Under the pieces are notes generated by a model. That model was not told where the DNA came from, ran no database searches, and saw nothing but the letters and a program-made list of their open reading frames with translations. From assembly GCA_002104895.1 (NCBI GenBank), contig MCFG01000231.1, positions 1-27,500 on the forward strand: a stretch of 27,500 nucleotides of DNA, in the 5' to 3' direction. The position numbers and the translations under genes were made by a program. Positions 12,155 to 27,500 of the stretch are shown here, in pieces; the stretch's first letter is position 1; each line of letters opens with the position of its first letter. Origin of the DNA: Anaeromyces robustus. Lineage: Eukaryota > Neocallimastigomycota > Neocallimastigomycetes > Neocallimastigales > Neocallimastigaceae.

Positions 12155-13658
12155 TTATAATATTAAGATAAAACATTTATTAATTGCTATTTTTTGTTAC
12201 ACCAGTTATTAAAATATGTCTTAATTATTGAAGGTTGAAACAAATGAAGTAAAATTAAAAAATTGTCAAAAATATATACAACAGAATATAATGTAATATA
12301 TAAATAAAATATATATTAGAACTTAATTAATTCTTATATATAAAACAGTAAAACAATATAACAATAAAAAAGAATAAAAAGAATAAAAAGAAAAAAAAAA
12401 AAAAAAACAATAGAAAATGATATAGAAAATTATATAAACTATATTCATTTAATGTTAACAGTTTGCGTTAAAATGTTAGCATTTCATACGAAACTTTAGA
12501 TATCAGGATATCAATAAATAAATAATTTTATTTGTTTATTTAGTTATTTATTTATTTATTTATTTATTTAATTAGTTAATTAGTTATTCAATAATACTTG
12601 ATTTATTCTTTTCTTCTCCTTTAAAATTTTATTACTTTTACTATTACTTTAATAATTTTTATAATATTATTCATTACTCACTTCAACTATTAAAAATAAT
12701 TATTAATTTATTTTATTAGCTACTTTTATTCAAAATATATTATATCAGTTAATAACTTATTTAATACTAATTTAAATAAAACTTTTTAAATTAAAATGAT
12801 AAATAATAATAATATTGCAAGGAAAAAAAAAAAAAAAGTTACTGTTACTATTTTTTATTTTAATTATGTTATAACTTAGATTTATATATAGTTTTTTTTT
12901 TTTAATATTTTTTTTCAGGTTCAAATATAAATTCTATACGTTATTAGATATAAATTTTATTTAAAAAATTTAATCTTAATACATACTTATTTTAAAGAAA
13001 AAACCTTATTATTTTATTAAATGGAAAATACTAAAAAAAACTCTTAAATATTTATATTTTTAATGATGATGTTTATGAAAAAGTATATTGAAAACAATAA
13101 ATAATAAATATAAATGTGATCGAAAATTTAATAATTTGAATTTATGATTTTTTATTTACTCATAATATTTTTTATAGAAAAAAATTATGTTAATATATAT
13201 ATATATACTATAATTAGTTATATATTTATATTATTTTAGAAAAAAGTATTATAACTTTTTTTTATTTAAAATAATTATATTAACTGAGAATTCTAGTTTA
13301 TAATAAATAAAATAAAAAATAAAAATATTTATTATAATATTTTTTTTTTTTTATTTTTATTCCTTTCATTCAATATTCTTTTGATGTATTTGTTCTAATT
13401 ATAATTTATGACTCTAACCTTTTATTTTATTTTGTTTTATTTTTAAAAATATTTTTTTTTAAAAAAAAAAAAATTATTTTAATTAAAAAATCATTTTTAT
13501 ATTTTTTACAATTTTAAATTTAATGAAATTTAAAGTTTTATTAATAAATATATATTATTTTAGAATTTAATTTTCTTTTTTCTCTTTTTTTAAAATAAAA
13601 AAATTCATTTAAATATTAAAAATAATTGAATTATATAAAAGATTTTATTTATATAATA

Positions 13659-14345
13659 ATGTTAACAAAGATATTAACAGAAGAATGTAATTTAAAAATA
13701 TCAAAAAATCTCTGCTGTGCAGGAAAATGTAATTGAAATAATAAAGAATAATATATAATATGTATATGTTTATATAATTTTTTTTTTTTTTTAGTATTTA
13801 AAATTCCATTATTTTAGGTAATTAAATAATAATAAAAAAAAAAGAATAATTAAAAAAAGAAATAAAAAAAAAAAATACTTTTTTTTTAGTTAAAAATATT
13901 AACAATAAAATATCTATAATATAGTATTTTTCATTACATTAAATATATCTTTCTTCTTCTTGTTTGTTTTAGATTATTAAAATATTTTTTGTATATCTTT
14001 AATATATATATAATTTACGTTATTAAAAAAAAATAAACTTGAAATATAACAATACAAACAATAATATATTAATGATACTCCGATATCACGGTTATATCTT
14101 TTGTTAATTCAATTGAAAAATTAAAAAAAAAAAATTAGTTGATGGTGTTAATCTTTCAATTATATTTGTTTCACCAGGAGGAAAAATATATAAATTTTCA
14201 CCTTATTTAAGAGGATCTAGAGATGAATTTGTTGAATTAATGGATATGGAACAAGAAGTTACATCTATAACTTGTAATCAATTAGATCCTTCGATTAAAA
14301 GAGATTTATTAGTTATTGGAACGATAAATAAATTATTACTGTATG

Positions 14346-14380
<35 letters not shown>

Positions 14381-15427
14381 ATTTCTCTTATCTATTTATC
14401 TATTCCTTTTATTTATATTCATACCTTTTTTTTATACATATATACATATATATATCTACCAAAAAAAAAAAATAATATATATATATACATTTTTAATATT
14501 ATATATATATCTATTATTATTAAAAGTTACGACGTGGAAAAAAATTCAGATTTATTCTACCATGAAATATCAGATGAAATAACAACCACGATATCTGGTT
14601 ATATATGTAATTCAGAGTCACCATATATATTAGTGGGTGAAAATTGTTTAGTACAGGTTATTATCTTATATTTAATATTTTTTTTTCTTAAAAGAAAAAA
14701 AAAGAACAATAAAAAAAATAAAAAAAATAATAATAACAATAATAAAACACGAGATTATAAACTATTTTAAATAAAAAAAAAGAAAAAGAAAAAAGAAACA
14801 GTATATTAAATAATTTATTTTTATAATATGCATATAATGTATATATATTATGCTATTTTTTTATACATTCAATGAAAATAAAAATACATATATATGTGAA
14901 AAAAATTAATATATATAACAAAAAAATAAATAATTAGGGTTTTGATTATCAAGGTGATGAAGTTTACTGGATAACAACAGGAGATGTAGTAACAAATTTT
15001 GTATTAGAAAAGGATAAAAATAAGTAAATAAAAAAAAAAACAGTAATAAAAGAATTGATATAATTATTAATAAGTTTTATTTAATAATTCATATTAATAA
15101 AAAAAATAATATTCTTTTATAAAAATATATCAGAGAACCTATATTATACGTCAGTACAGAAGATTCATATATACGATGTTTTAAAAATGATCAATTAATT
15201 CAAGAAATACCAGAACAAGGAAATGTTACTAATTTATGTTCATTGTCTCATAATACTATTGGGTAAAATATATAAATATTTGATTATAATATTCATAATT
15301 TTAATAAAATAAAGAAAAAAAAAAGGTTTATTTTAATCAATAAATCAATAATAACATCAATTAATCGTATATTATTATTATATAATACGTGATATTTATA
15401 TATAACTATAAAAATATGATATAAAAC

Positions 15428-15480
<53 letters not shown>

Positions 15481-17200
15481 ATTCAATAAATAAAAAGTTA
15501 TTCATTAGAAAATGGAGAAATTGGTGTTTATTCAAATTTTGTTAAAAAATGGTCTGTAAAAACAAAATATTCAATTAATTCATTAATATAGTAAGTGAAT
15601 AATAATTTAAAATATTTAATAAACAAATAAATAAATATATTGATGTTATTAATAAAAATAAATAATAAATATGTTAATTTTATTAAAATATATATATTTA
15701 TGTTATTAATATACTAATATATTTATAATAAAAAAAAAGCCCCAAAAAAATAGCAGATGGATTATGTATAGGTTATAATAATGGTTTAATAGAAATACGA
15801 GATATAGAGGATGGAAAATTACTTTATTCTAATACCGGTTTAACAAATACAATTATAAATGATAATCCTGTAGCAGGATTCATTTATGGTGATTTTTCAG
15901 ATAATGGTGAATATAGTCTTATTGAATTATCAACGGAAGGAAAAGGTATTCATAAAAAAAATATTATTATTATATTATTTATATTCATTAGTTATTTTTT
16001 TTTTTTTTTTTTGTTTTTTAAATTATATATAATATATTATTTTAACCGTAAAAATTTTTATATATATAATATTTATTATTAATTAATTAACATATATATA
16101 TATATATAATAAAACAATTTAAAAAATTATAAATAAAATATAAAAAAGTTACTATATATAAAAAATCTCTTAATTATGATTATTATACAGATTATCAAAA
16201 TAAAATATATGAAAGTACAAAAAAGAAACAGGTATACTATAAATATATATAAATTAAAAAAAAAATATTTTTTATTCAATAATATTAATTATTATTATAA
16301 TTATAATAATAATAATAATAATAATTATAATAATAATAATTATATATAATTAAATAAACAATATTAATAAAAAATTTTTATATAAAAAAAAAAGGATTTA
16401 CTTTTAGAATATAAAACATTAAAAGAACGTTCTTTAACGATATCATCAAATGCATATATATTAACAAAAGAAATAATTCTTGATTCATTTGTAGATATTT
16501 CTATTTCTCAAGAATTTTTTGATGATAGAAATTTAAATGGACAAATTGTATTATTAATAACTCCAAAAGACAATGTAGTAATAGAAGTAATTAATGTAAC
16601 ATCTAATGTTCTTTTTGAAGATAACACCTATACAATGTAAGAATATGATCTATTAAATTATATATATATAATTCCTTTTAATAAATATAAATTTATTATT
16701 TTAATGTATTATAGTGTATTATTAAATAATATGTATAAAACTATATATCAATTTTTTTTTTTTTTATATTTTAGATTTCCAAAAGTTTCAAAAATGGAGT
16801 CTCCATATCGTATTCCAATAAATATTGTTCATGAAATAAGTGGTGAAATTCTTATACGATTATTATGTCAAATAGTAACAAAGTAAGTTTAATCTTAATT
16901 AATATTATAAATATAAATAATTTTATAAATCGTTTTTTAAAAAGTCATAATTATACTAAAATATTTAAAAAAAAATTAAAAAAAAAATAAAAAAAAAAAA
17001 TAAAAATAAAGAGAAGGAACTATTAATCGTGTTTACGATAAAATAATAAATATTCCAGAATTTATTATGTTCAAAACTGTAGATAATTTAGAAAAAGATG
17101 GAGAATCAAGTTTGAAATTTACATTAAATTGTAAATTAACTAATGTATGTCTAATTATATACAAACTAATTTAATATAATTTAATTTAATTTAATTCAAT

Positions 17201-17275
<75 letters not shown>

Positions 17276-18457
17276 TATCACTTTATTATATATAATTTTT
17301 TTTTTTTTTGTATATAAATATAACATTTGTTTATATTAATATATTCTTAATATATATATATATATTGAATTCATTTTTAATAAATAGATTGTAAAATGGA
17401 TGAAAAATAGTTTTTATATTACAAGTAATGAAGGTATAACTGAATCATCCATTGGTATAAAAGGTGATTTTGTTTATCTATTAGATGGTTCAAAAATGTC
17501 AATAAATGCTGAATTAACTACTGATTCTGTAAGTAAATTATTAAAAATTAAAAAAATAAATAAATATATATATATATATGTTATTATTTTATTTTATTTT
17601 TCCTATTATATTAATATAATATATATATATATTAATTCAATAAAGAATATATCTGTAACAATATGGACTGAAAATCTTGAAATAGCTGGACGTTGTTTTC
17701 AACATCTTCTTTCCGTGGTAGAACCATCTGATATTAATGTAGTTTTAAGAAATTTCCCTTCAGAAAAACAAAAATTAATTGGAATTTTATCAAATATTGA
17801 AGATTTTAATGTTAATCGTATGAAATTAACTTCAGAAATAGCTTCTCTTTCAGATCAATTAGTAAGATTTTTCATTTTGGCAGAAGATTCAAAAGAAATT
17901 AATGATATGTAAAGTATTAAATATCAATATATATATATATATTATATATTATATACATATAATAAAATAACTAAAAATAATATTAATATTAATATTAATA
18001 AAATATATATATATTAAAAAATATTAATAATAATGAATTACTAATAAAATAAAAATAAAATAAAAATAAAAATAAAAATTCAGTCAAAATTTAAGAAAAG
18101 GATATTATGCTATTAATAATTTAAACCATGATATATTTTTGGAATACTCAAAACGTTCTTCAAATCATGAACAATTAGTAAATGCTTTAAAAGATGTTAA
18201 TAAAATTATACATAAAGCTGCAAATTTAAGATGTAATTTATTTTTCATTATAATATATATACTCATATAATATATAGTAAATAACTTATATATATAATAT
18301 ATTTATAATATCATTTTAACATATTATATATTTAAATATTTACCTATTTTTTTATATTATAACAGATGGAAAAGAAAAAACCGCGCTTATTGCTGAAGCT
18401 AGAGAAGCTATTAAAAAAAATACTACCTCAATTTTAACAAATATATTATTTGACTGA
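13659..18457 (+). CDS. BBS2: BBS2, Bardet-Biedl syndrome 2 protein, BBSome subunit (15 exons)
   Basis: Exons are 13659-13728, 14139-14340, 14527-14656, 14938-15023, 15134-15262, 15498-15590, 15740-15945, 16191-16231, 16395-16636, 16775-16882, 17012-17144, 17388-17528, 17646-17908, 18084-18232 and 18366-18457. All introns are GT-AG and the phases join to 694 codons plus stop, close to the roughly 720 residues of animal BBS2. Diagnostic stretches are GKFDG (N-terminus), YDVEKNSDLFYHEISD, GENCLVQGFDYQGDEVYW, IGYNNGLIEIRD, and the C-terminal LRYGKEKTALIAEAREAI before the stop. The N-terminal part is the family's beta-propeller, followed by a coiled segment (STKKKQDLLLEYKTLKER) and the C-terminal platform/helical part. 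The BBSome carries membrane proteins in cilia, so zoospore flagella are the expected site. Exon 1 was chosen because its 23 codons plus one base match the spacing of the family N-terminus and restore KFDG across a 410-bp intron; its sequence is otherwise weakly conserved. Confidence 0.93.
17197..17277. repeat. (TTTA)n microsatellite within a BBS2 intron
   Basis: About nineteen TTTA units, preceded by a short run of related ttaat units, fill part of the intron 17145-17387. Confidence 0.95.
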
Positions 18458-18657
18458 ATTTTAAAAAATATATATATTATTATTTATATGATAATTATTA
18501 ACATAAATTAAAGAATAAAAAATAAAATAAAAATAAAATATAATAATGATAATAATAATAATAATAATAATAATTATAATAACAATTACAATAATAATAA
18601 ATAATAAAATGGGTCATATATCAAAATATTCTTATAAAATATATATTTTTAATATTA

Positions 18658-18850
18658 AATATAACTAATTTATTTTAATATTTTAATCATCAACGTATTA
18701 ATATTAATAAAAAATAAAAATAATTATAATTATATTTTAATAATAATTAATAATAATGAGTTATTTAAAAATATATATATATATATATACATATCAGTTA
18801 AAATTTTAAGAAAATGGCATTATGTCATTAATAAATTAAATCATCATAAT
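18658..18850 (+). pseudogene. Decayed partial duplicate of BBS2 exon 14 and its preceding intron
   Basis: From the cag at 18795-18797 onward, the sequence (ttaaaattttaagaaaatgg, then attatgtcattaataaatta) aligns with the start of BBS2 exon 14 at 18084 (tcaaaatttaagaaaagg, then attatgctattaataattta), with small gaps and substitutions. Similarity fades near 18850. Upstream, ttaataataatga[a/g]tta occurs in both places (about 18025 and 18745), and the TA-rich, TTAATATTAATA-type flank is also similar, which suggests the copy includes the 3' part of the preceding intron. The copy is frameshifted and lies about 715 bases downstream of the original, beyond the BBS2 stop. The left edge is a guess within A/T-rich DNA. 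Confidence 0.6.
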
Positions 18851-19143
18851 TATATAAAAAAAAATAACATCTTTTAACTTTTCTTTATTTAATAATCAAC
18901 ATTTTACAACTTTTTTTTCTTTTTTTTTTAATACTATAAAAATTGGTTCTTATTTGTAAAAATTTTATTAAAATATTTAATTTGTTCTCATTATTTTATT
19001 TGATATGATTTGATTTATTTTCATTATTATTTGTAATATTGTAACTTTTTTTGCTTTCTTTCTTTTCAAATATAAAATACTATATAAAAATATTTATTTA
19101 ATATTAATCTAACCATTTTAAATATATATGATTTATAACATTT
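18851..19143. other. A/T-rich spacer between BBS2 and the prenyltransferase gene
   Basis: No gene is visible. Homopolymeric T runs and short A/T words dominate. It connects the decayed exon copy to the 65-bp tandem duplication and probably holds the promoter-distal part of the next gene's upstream region. Confidence 0.6.
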
Positions 19144-19273
19144 AATTTATTTTTTATTTTTTTATTATTTAAAATTTTATATTATAATACATATAAAATA
19201 TTAATAATAATTTATTTTTTATTTTTTTATTATTTAAAATTTTATATTATAATACATATAAAATATTAATAAT
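19144..19273. repeat. Perfect tandem duplication, two 65-bp units
   Basis: Bases 19144-19208 are repeated without mismatch at 19209-19273. The unit begins aatttattttttattt and ends acatataaaatattaataat. It lies about 140 bases upstream of the prenyltransferase start codon. Perfect identity of a non-microsatellite unit indicates a recent slippage or unequal exchange, or an assembly duplication. Confidence 0.93.
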
Positions 19274-19410
19274 TAATAAATTTAAATTAATTATAAAATA
19301 TAAAATAATTAAATAAATAAAAATAAAAAAATTATAAATGCTTTTAAATTTTTAAAAGTAATTTTTTAAAATAGAAGAAAATAAATAAAATAAATAATAA
19401 TAACAATAAA

Positions 19411-19560
19411 ATGGATGAAGAAGATAATACCACTTATGTTCCATATAGTAAAAGACCAGAATGGTCTGATATTGAACCAATACCACAATATGATGAATCT
19501 TTACCAAGATTAATTCATATCAATTATGATAAAGAATGTATGATAATCTTTTAAAAAGAT

Positions 19561-19592
<32 letters not shown>

Positions 19593-19996
19593 TATAAATA
19601 AATGATATAAAAATTATAACCAATTATAATATTAATCATAATAACATTAACATAATTATTATTATTATATTGTTTCAAATATTTATTATTAATAATAATT
19701 ATTTATATATTACTATTATTTATTATTTATTTTTTTTTTTATTATAATTATAATAATAATAATAAATATAATTATAATAATTATTTTTATAATTGTAATT
19801 ATATATCTATATAAATTGGATAATATAAAATATAAATAAAAAGATACTGATGCCATGGATTGTTTTCGAGCAATTGTTAAAAAAAAAGAAATTAGTGAAA
19901 GAGCACTTGAATTAACAGAATTTTTAATTAATTATAATCCTGCTCATTATTATATATGGTATATATTCCAAAATAAATTGAAATATAGCAAAATAT

Positions 19997-20046
<50 letters not shown>

Positions 20047-21837
20047 TAAATATATATATATAAATTAATAAATCATATATACTTTTTCTTTTTTTATAAA
20101 TAATTTTTTTTCAAAAAATTTGATTATTCATTGAATTATTCATTTTCTTTAAAAAATAATAATACAAATGTTACAATGTACATAATACTATAATACTGTA
20201 ATACTAATGAAATATATAGGAAATATAGACAAGAACTTTTATTAAAACTTAATTGTGATTTAAAGAAAGAATTAGTAAATATGGAAGAAAATACTTATAG
20301 TTGGATGAAATCCTATCAAATTTGGTATATATAATGTTATGATTTAAAAAGAAAAGAAATAAAATAAAAATTAAATAATAATTTTTGTATTTTATTTATT
20401 AATAAAATACAGTAATATATATATATATATTTACATTTACATTTATTCTATATAATATAACGGTTAAAATTAATTTAAATTTTTAAAAATTTCTTTTATT
20501 AGGCATCATAGACAAGTTTTAGTTGATAATTTAAATGACCCAGTAGATGAAATGGAAACAATAAATGTTGTTCTTGAAATGGATTCTAAAAATTATCATG
20601 CTTGGGCTTACAGGTTTTTTTTTTTCATAAAATATATATAAACTAATTTTTATTTATTCTTGAATTTAAATAATATTAATAATAATAATATGAACAAAAT
20701 GAATGTTTATATATTTCATATTGTATTATTTAATTATTTATATATCCATATTAATTAATTAATATATATTTTTTATAATTTTGTTAATATATTATTAAAT
20801 AATAATAATAATAATAATAACAAAAATAAAATAAATAAAATATAATATAATATAATAATATATAAAAGACAATGGTTAATGACTCGTTTTAATTTATTTG
20901 ACAAAAGTGAACTTGATTATATTGATGACTTTTTATTGGAAGATATTAGAAATAACTCAGCATGGAATCAAAGAATGTTTTATTATAATAACCGTCCATC
21001 TATTCTTTTAGATGCTGAAGCTGAAAATGAAATAAAGTAAATATATGTGATAAAAAATGTGTATATATATATATATATATATATACAAATTATAATAATA
21101 ATAATTATTTTTCTTTTTCTTTTTTTATTTTTTTTTTCTAATTTTGAAAATTTTAGTTACGCAATTGAAAAAATTAAAATTCTTCCAAATAATAAATGTC
21201 CATGGACCTATTTAAAAGGGTATATATATATATATATATATTTGAAATATCAATTTATTAATTTAAGTTAATATTTTTTTCTTTTTATGATAATAAATTT
21301 ATATTATTATTTTCATCTCATTTTATAATAATAATAATAATAATAACATTGTTATTAAATAAAGAATTATCGAATTAAATGAAAAAACTTTATTGGATTA
21401 TCCAGATATTGAAGAATTATGTACTCAATTAAAAGATGATAAATCTTGTATTTTCCCATTAAGTATGTATTATGATATATCATTAATGAAATACAAAAAA
21501 AATCCAACAAAAGAAAGCTATGAAAACTTATTAAAAGTAATTAAAGAAAAACTTTTTTTTTTTCTTCATATACTATTATTATTAATAATAATATAAATAT
21601 ATATTTATTAATAATTATAATCTAATTAAACAATTTATTTATATAATAATAATAAATATTTAATATTTCATACTTATAAAAAAAAATAAAATAAAATAAA
21701 AATAAAATAAAATAAAATAAAATAAACAGATTTTAAAGGAACTTGAAGACCGTGACTTCAGAAGAGTTAATTATTGGAACCACAAACGCAATCAATTAAA
21801 ATTTTTCAATAAACAAAATGATAAATCATTTGATTAA
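19411..21837 (+). CDS. Protein farnesyltransferase / geranylgeranyltransferase type I alpha subunit (8 exons)
   Basis: Exons are 19411-19537, 19844-19958, 20220-20324, 20503-20613, 20869-21036, 21157-21219, 21365-21536 and 21730-21837. All introns are GT-AG and the phases join to 322 codons plus stop, similar to yeast Ram2. The protein shows the helical PPTA repeats of the family: NPAHYYIWKYRQELL, SYQIWHHRQVLV, DSKNYHAWAYRQWLM, DIRNNSAWNQRMFYY and NNKCPWTYLKG. Lys145 in SKNYHAW aligns with the lysine reported to matter for catalysis in the mammalian alpha subunit. With beta subunits it would transfer farnesyl or geranylgeranyl to CaaX-box cysteines in the cytosol. The start ATG opens the only frame leading into the first conserved segment. 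It lies head-to-tail downstream of BBS2, with no operon implied. The family call is firm. The symbol (FNTA in animals, RAM2 in yeast) is left open. Confidence 0.94.
19999..20046. repeat. (AAT)n trinucleotide repeat in intron 2 of the prenyltransferase gene
   Basis: About sixteen AAT units directly downstream of exon 2, inside the intron 19959-20219. If translated they give a poly-Asn run, but the conserved exon ends at 19958 with W split across the junction, so the repeat is intronic. Confidence 0.9.
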
Positions 21838-26817
<4,980 letters not shown>

Positions 26818-27500
26818 TTTTACTAAAGTTATATAATATTATATAATAAAATAAGACTTGAAATTTGATAAATGACAAAATTATAATAGTGATATAAAAT
26901 AAAATAATATAACAAGTAATTCCGTAAAAAAATAATTATATATAAATTAAATTTCAAAAAAAAAAAAAATTTGAAATGTATATATTTCAAAAGATGAGAT
27001 TAATTACATAAATATATATAAAACAGAAAATTTTATATATAAATGTATATATTAAATTAAAAATTTTGATAGAATATAAGTAACAAAAAAGTCTTTTAAT
27101 AATATTATTATATTTTTAAATTTCAATGTCTATGTGCTAATTATAATAACAAATGGTATTAATGTTATTATTTCTAATTTTTTTTAAAAAAAAAAAAAAA
27201 ATAATCATCATAAAAATTAAAAAAAAAATTTTTTTTTTTAATTGTTTTTCCATCATTAATTAATATATATTAAATAATATATAAACATTACATTTCAATA
27301 TATATAGTATAATAAAGTAACACAAAAAAAAAAAAAATAAATAAAAATTATTGAAAAAAAAATTATAAAAAAGTTAAAGAAAAATATTAATATAAATTTA
27401 TTAACTTTGAATTTAATTATAAAAGTTGTTTGAAAAGTTTATAATTATATGAATATAAATAATAATAATTATAATAATAATTATAATAATAATAATAATG
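26818..27500. other. Upstream flank of the kinase gene
   Basis: No gene is visible in this A/T-rich DNA. It includes homopolymer A runs (26957-26970, 27185-27200, 27326-27337), a small 8-bp-arm hairpin (atttcaaa...tttgaaat near 26950-26980) and AAT repeats at the extreme right. The kinase promoter must lie here, but no specific motif can be supported. Confidence 0.6.

Noticed and set aside
12915-12945. Sequence resembling a tRNA T-loop (ggttcaaat)
   Set aside because: No acceptor, D or anticodon stem can be formed around it.
14072-14090. Alternative BBS2 first exon (ATG-ATA-CTC-CGA-TAT-CAC-G)
   Set aside because: It joins in frame but would leave the N-terminus about 17 residues short and lacks the GK[FY]DG junction given by the exon at 13659-13728.

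Overview
The window reads as nuclear DNA of an anaerobic gut fungus (Neocallimastigomycota). The DNA is extremely A+T-rich, with long homopolymers and (TTTA)n tracts between genes. Genes have many short introns. One gene combines a secreted GH10 xylanase with CBM29-like modules and cysteine-rich fungal dockerins, the signature of the anaerobic-fungal cellulosome. Another encodes a BBSome subunit, as expected for a fungus with flagellated zoospores. The lineage is inferred from these features; no database was used.

Layout. About 240-2200 (-): a frameshifted, 5'-truncated LINE-type retrotransposon remnant. 2216-3471: low-complexity spacer. 3472-6877 (-): three-exon GH10 xylanase with three CBM29-like modules and three C-terminal dockerins, whose middle carries a cluster of about nine frame breaks. 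6878-13658: a gene-poor spacer with tetranucleotide tracts and one clean inverted repeat. 13659-18457 (+): BBS2, 15 exons, 694 aa. 18658-18850: a decayed copy of a late BBS2 exon and its preceding intron. 19144-19273: a perfect 65-bp tandem duplication. 19411-21837 (+): alpha subunit of protein farnesyl/geranylgeranyltransferase, 8 exons, 322 aa. 21838-23340: spacer. 23341-26817 (-): a CDK5/PHO85-type cyclin-dependent kinase, 15 exons, 289 aa. 26818-27500: A+T-rich upstream region.

All exon structures were joined by hand, using reading phase and family conservation. BBS2, the prenyltransferase and the kinase close in frame from ATG to stop. The genes do not form a functional cluster; they are ordinary neighbours in a eukaryotic genome (plant-wall breakdown, ciliary trafficking, protein prenylation, cell signalling).

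The most notable observation is intron 12 of the kinase gene. It has no workable GT-AG solution. It fits an AT-AC minor-spliceosome (U12-type) intron, with a consensus 5' splice site ATATCCTTTT and a consensus branch site TTCCTTAAC, and this restores the conserved kinase reading exactly. The same kinase has a PCTAIRE rather than PSTAIRE helix and several micro-exons of 14-26 nt.
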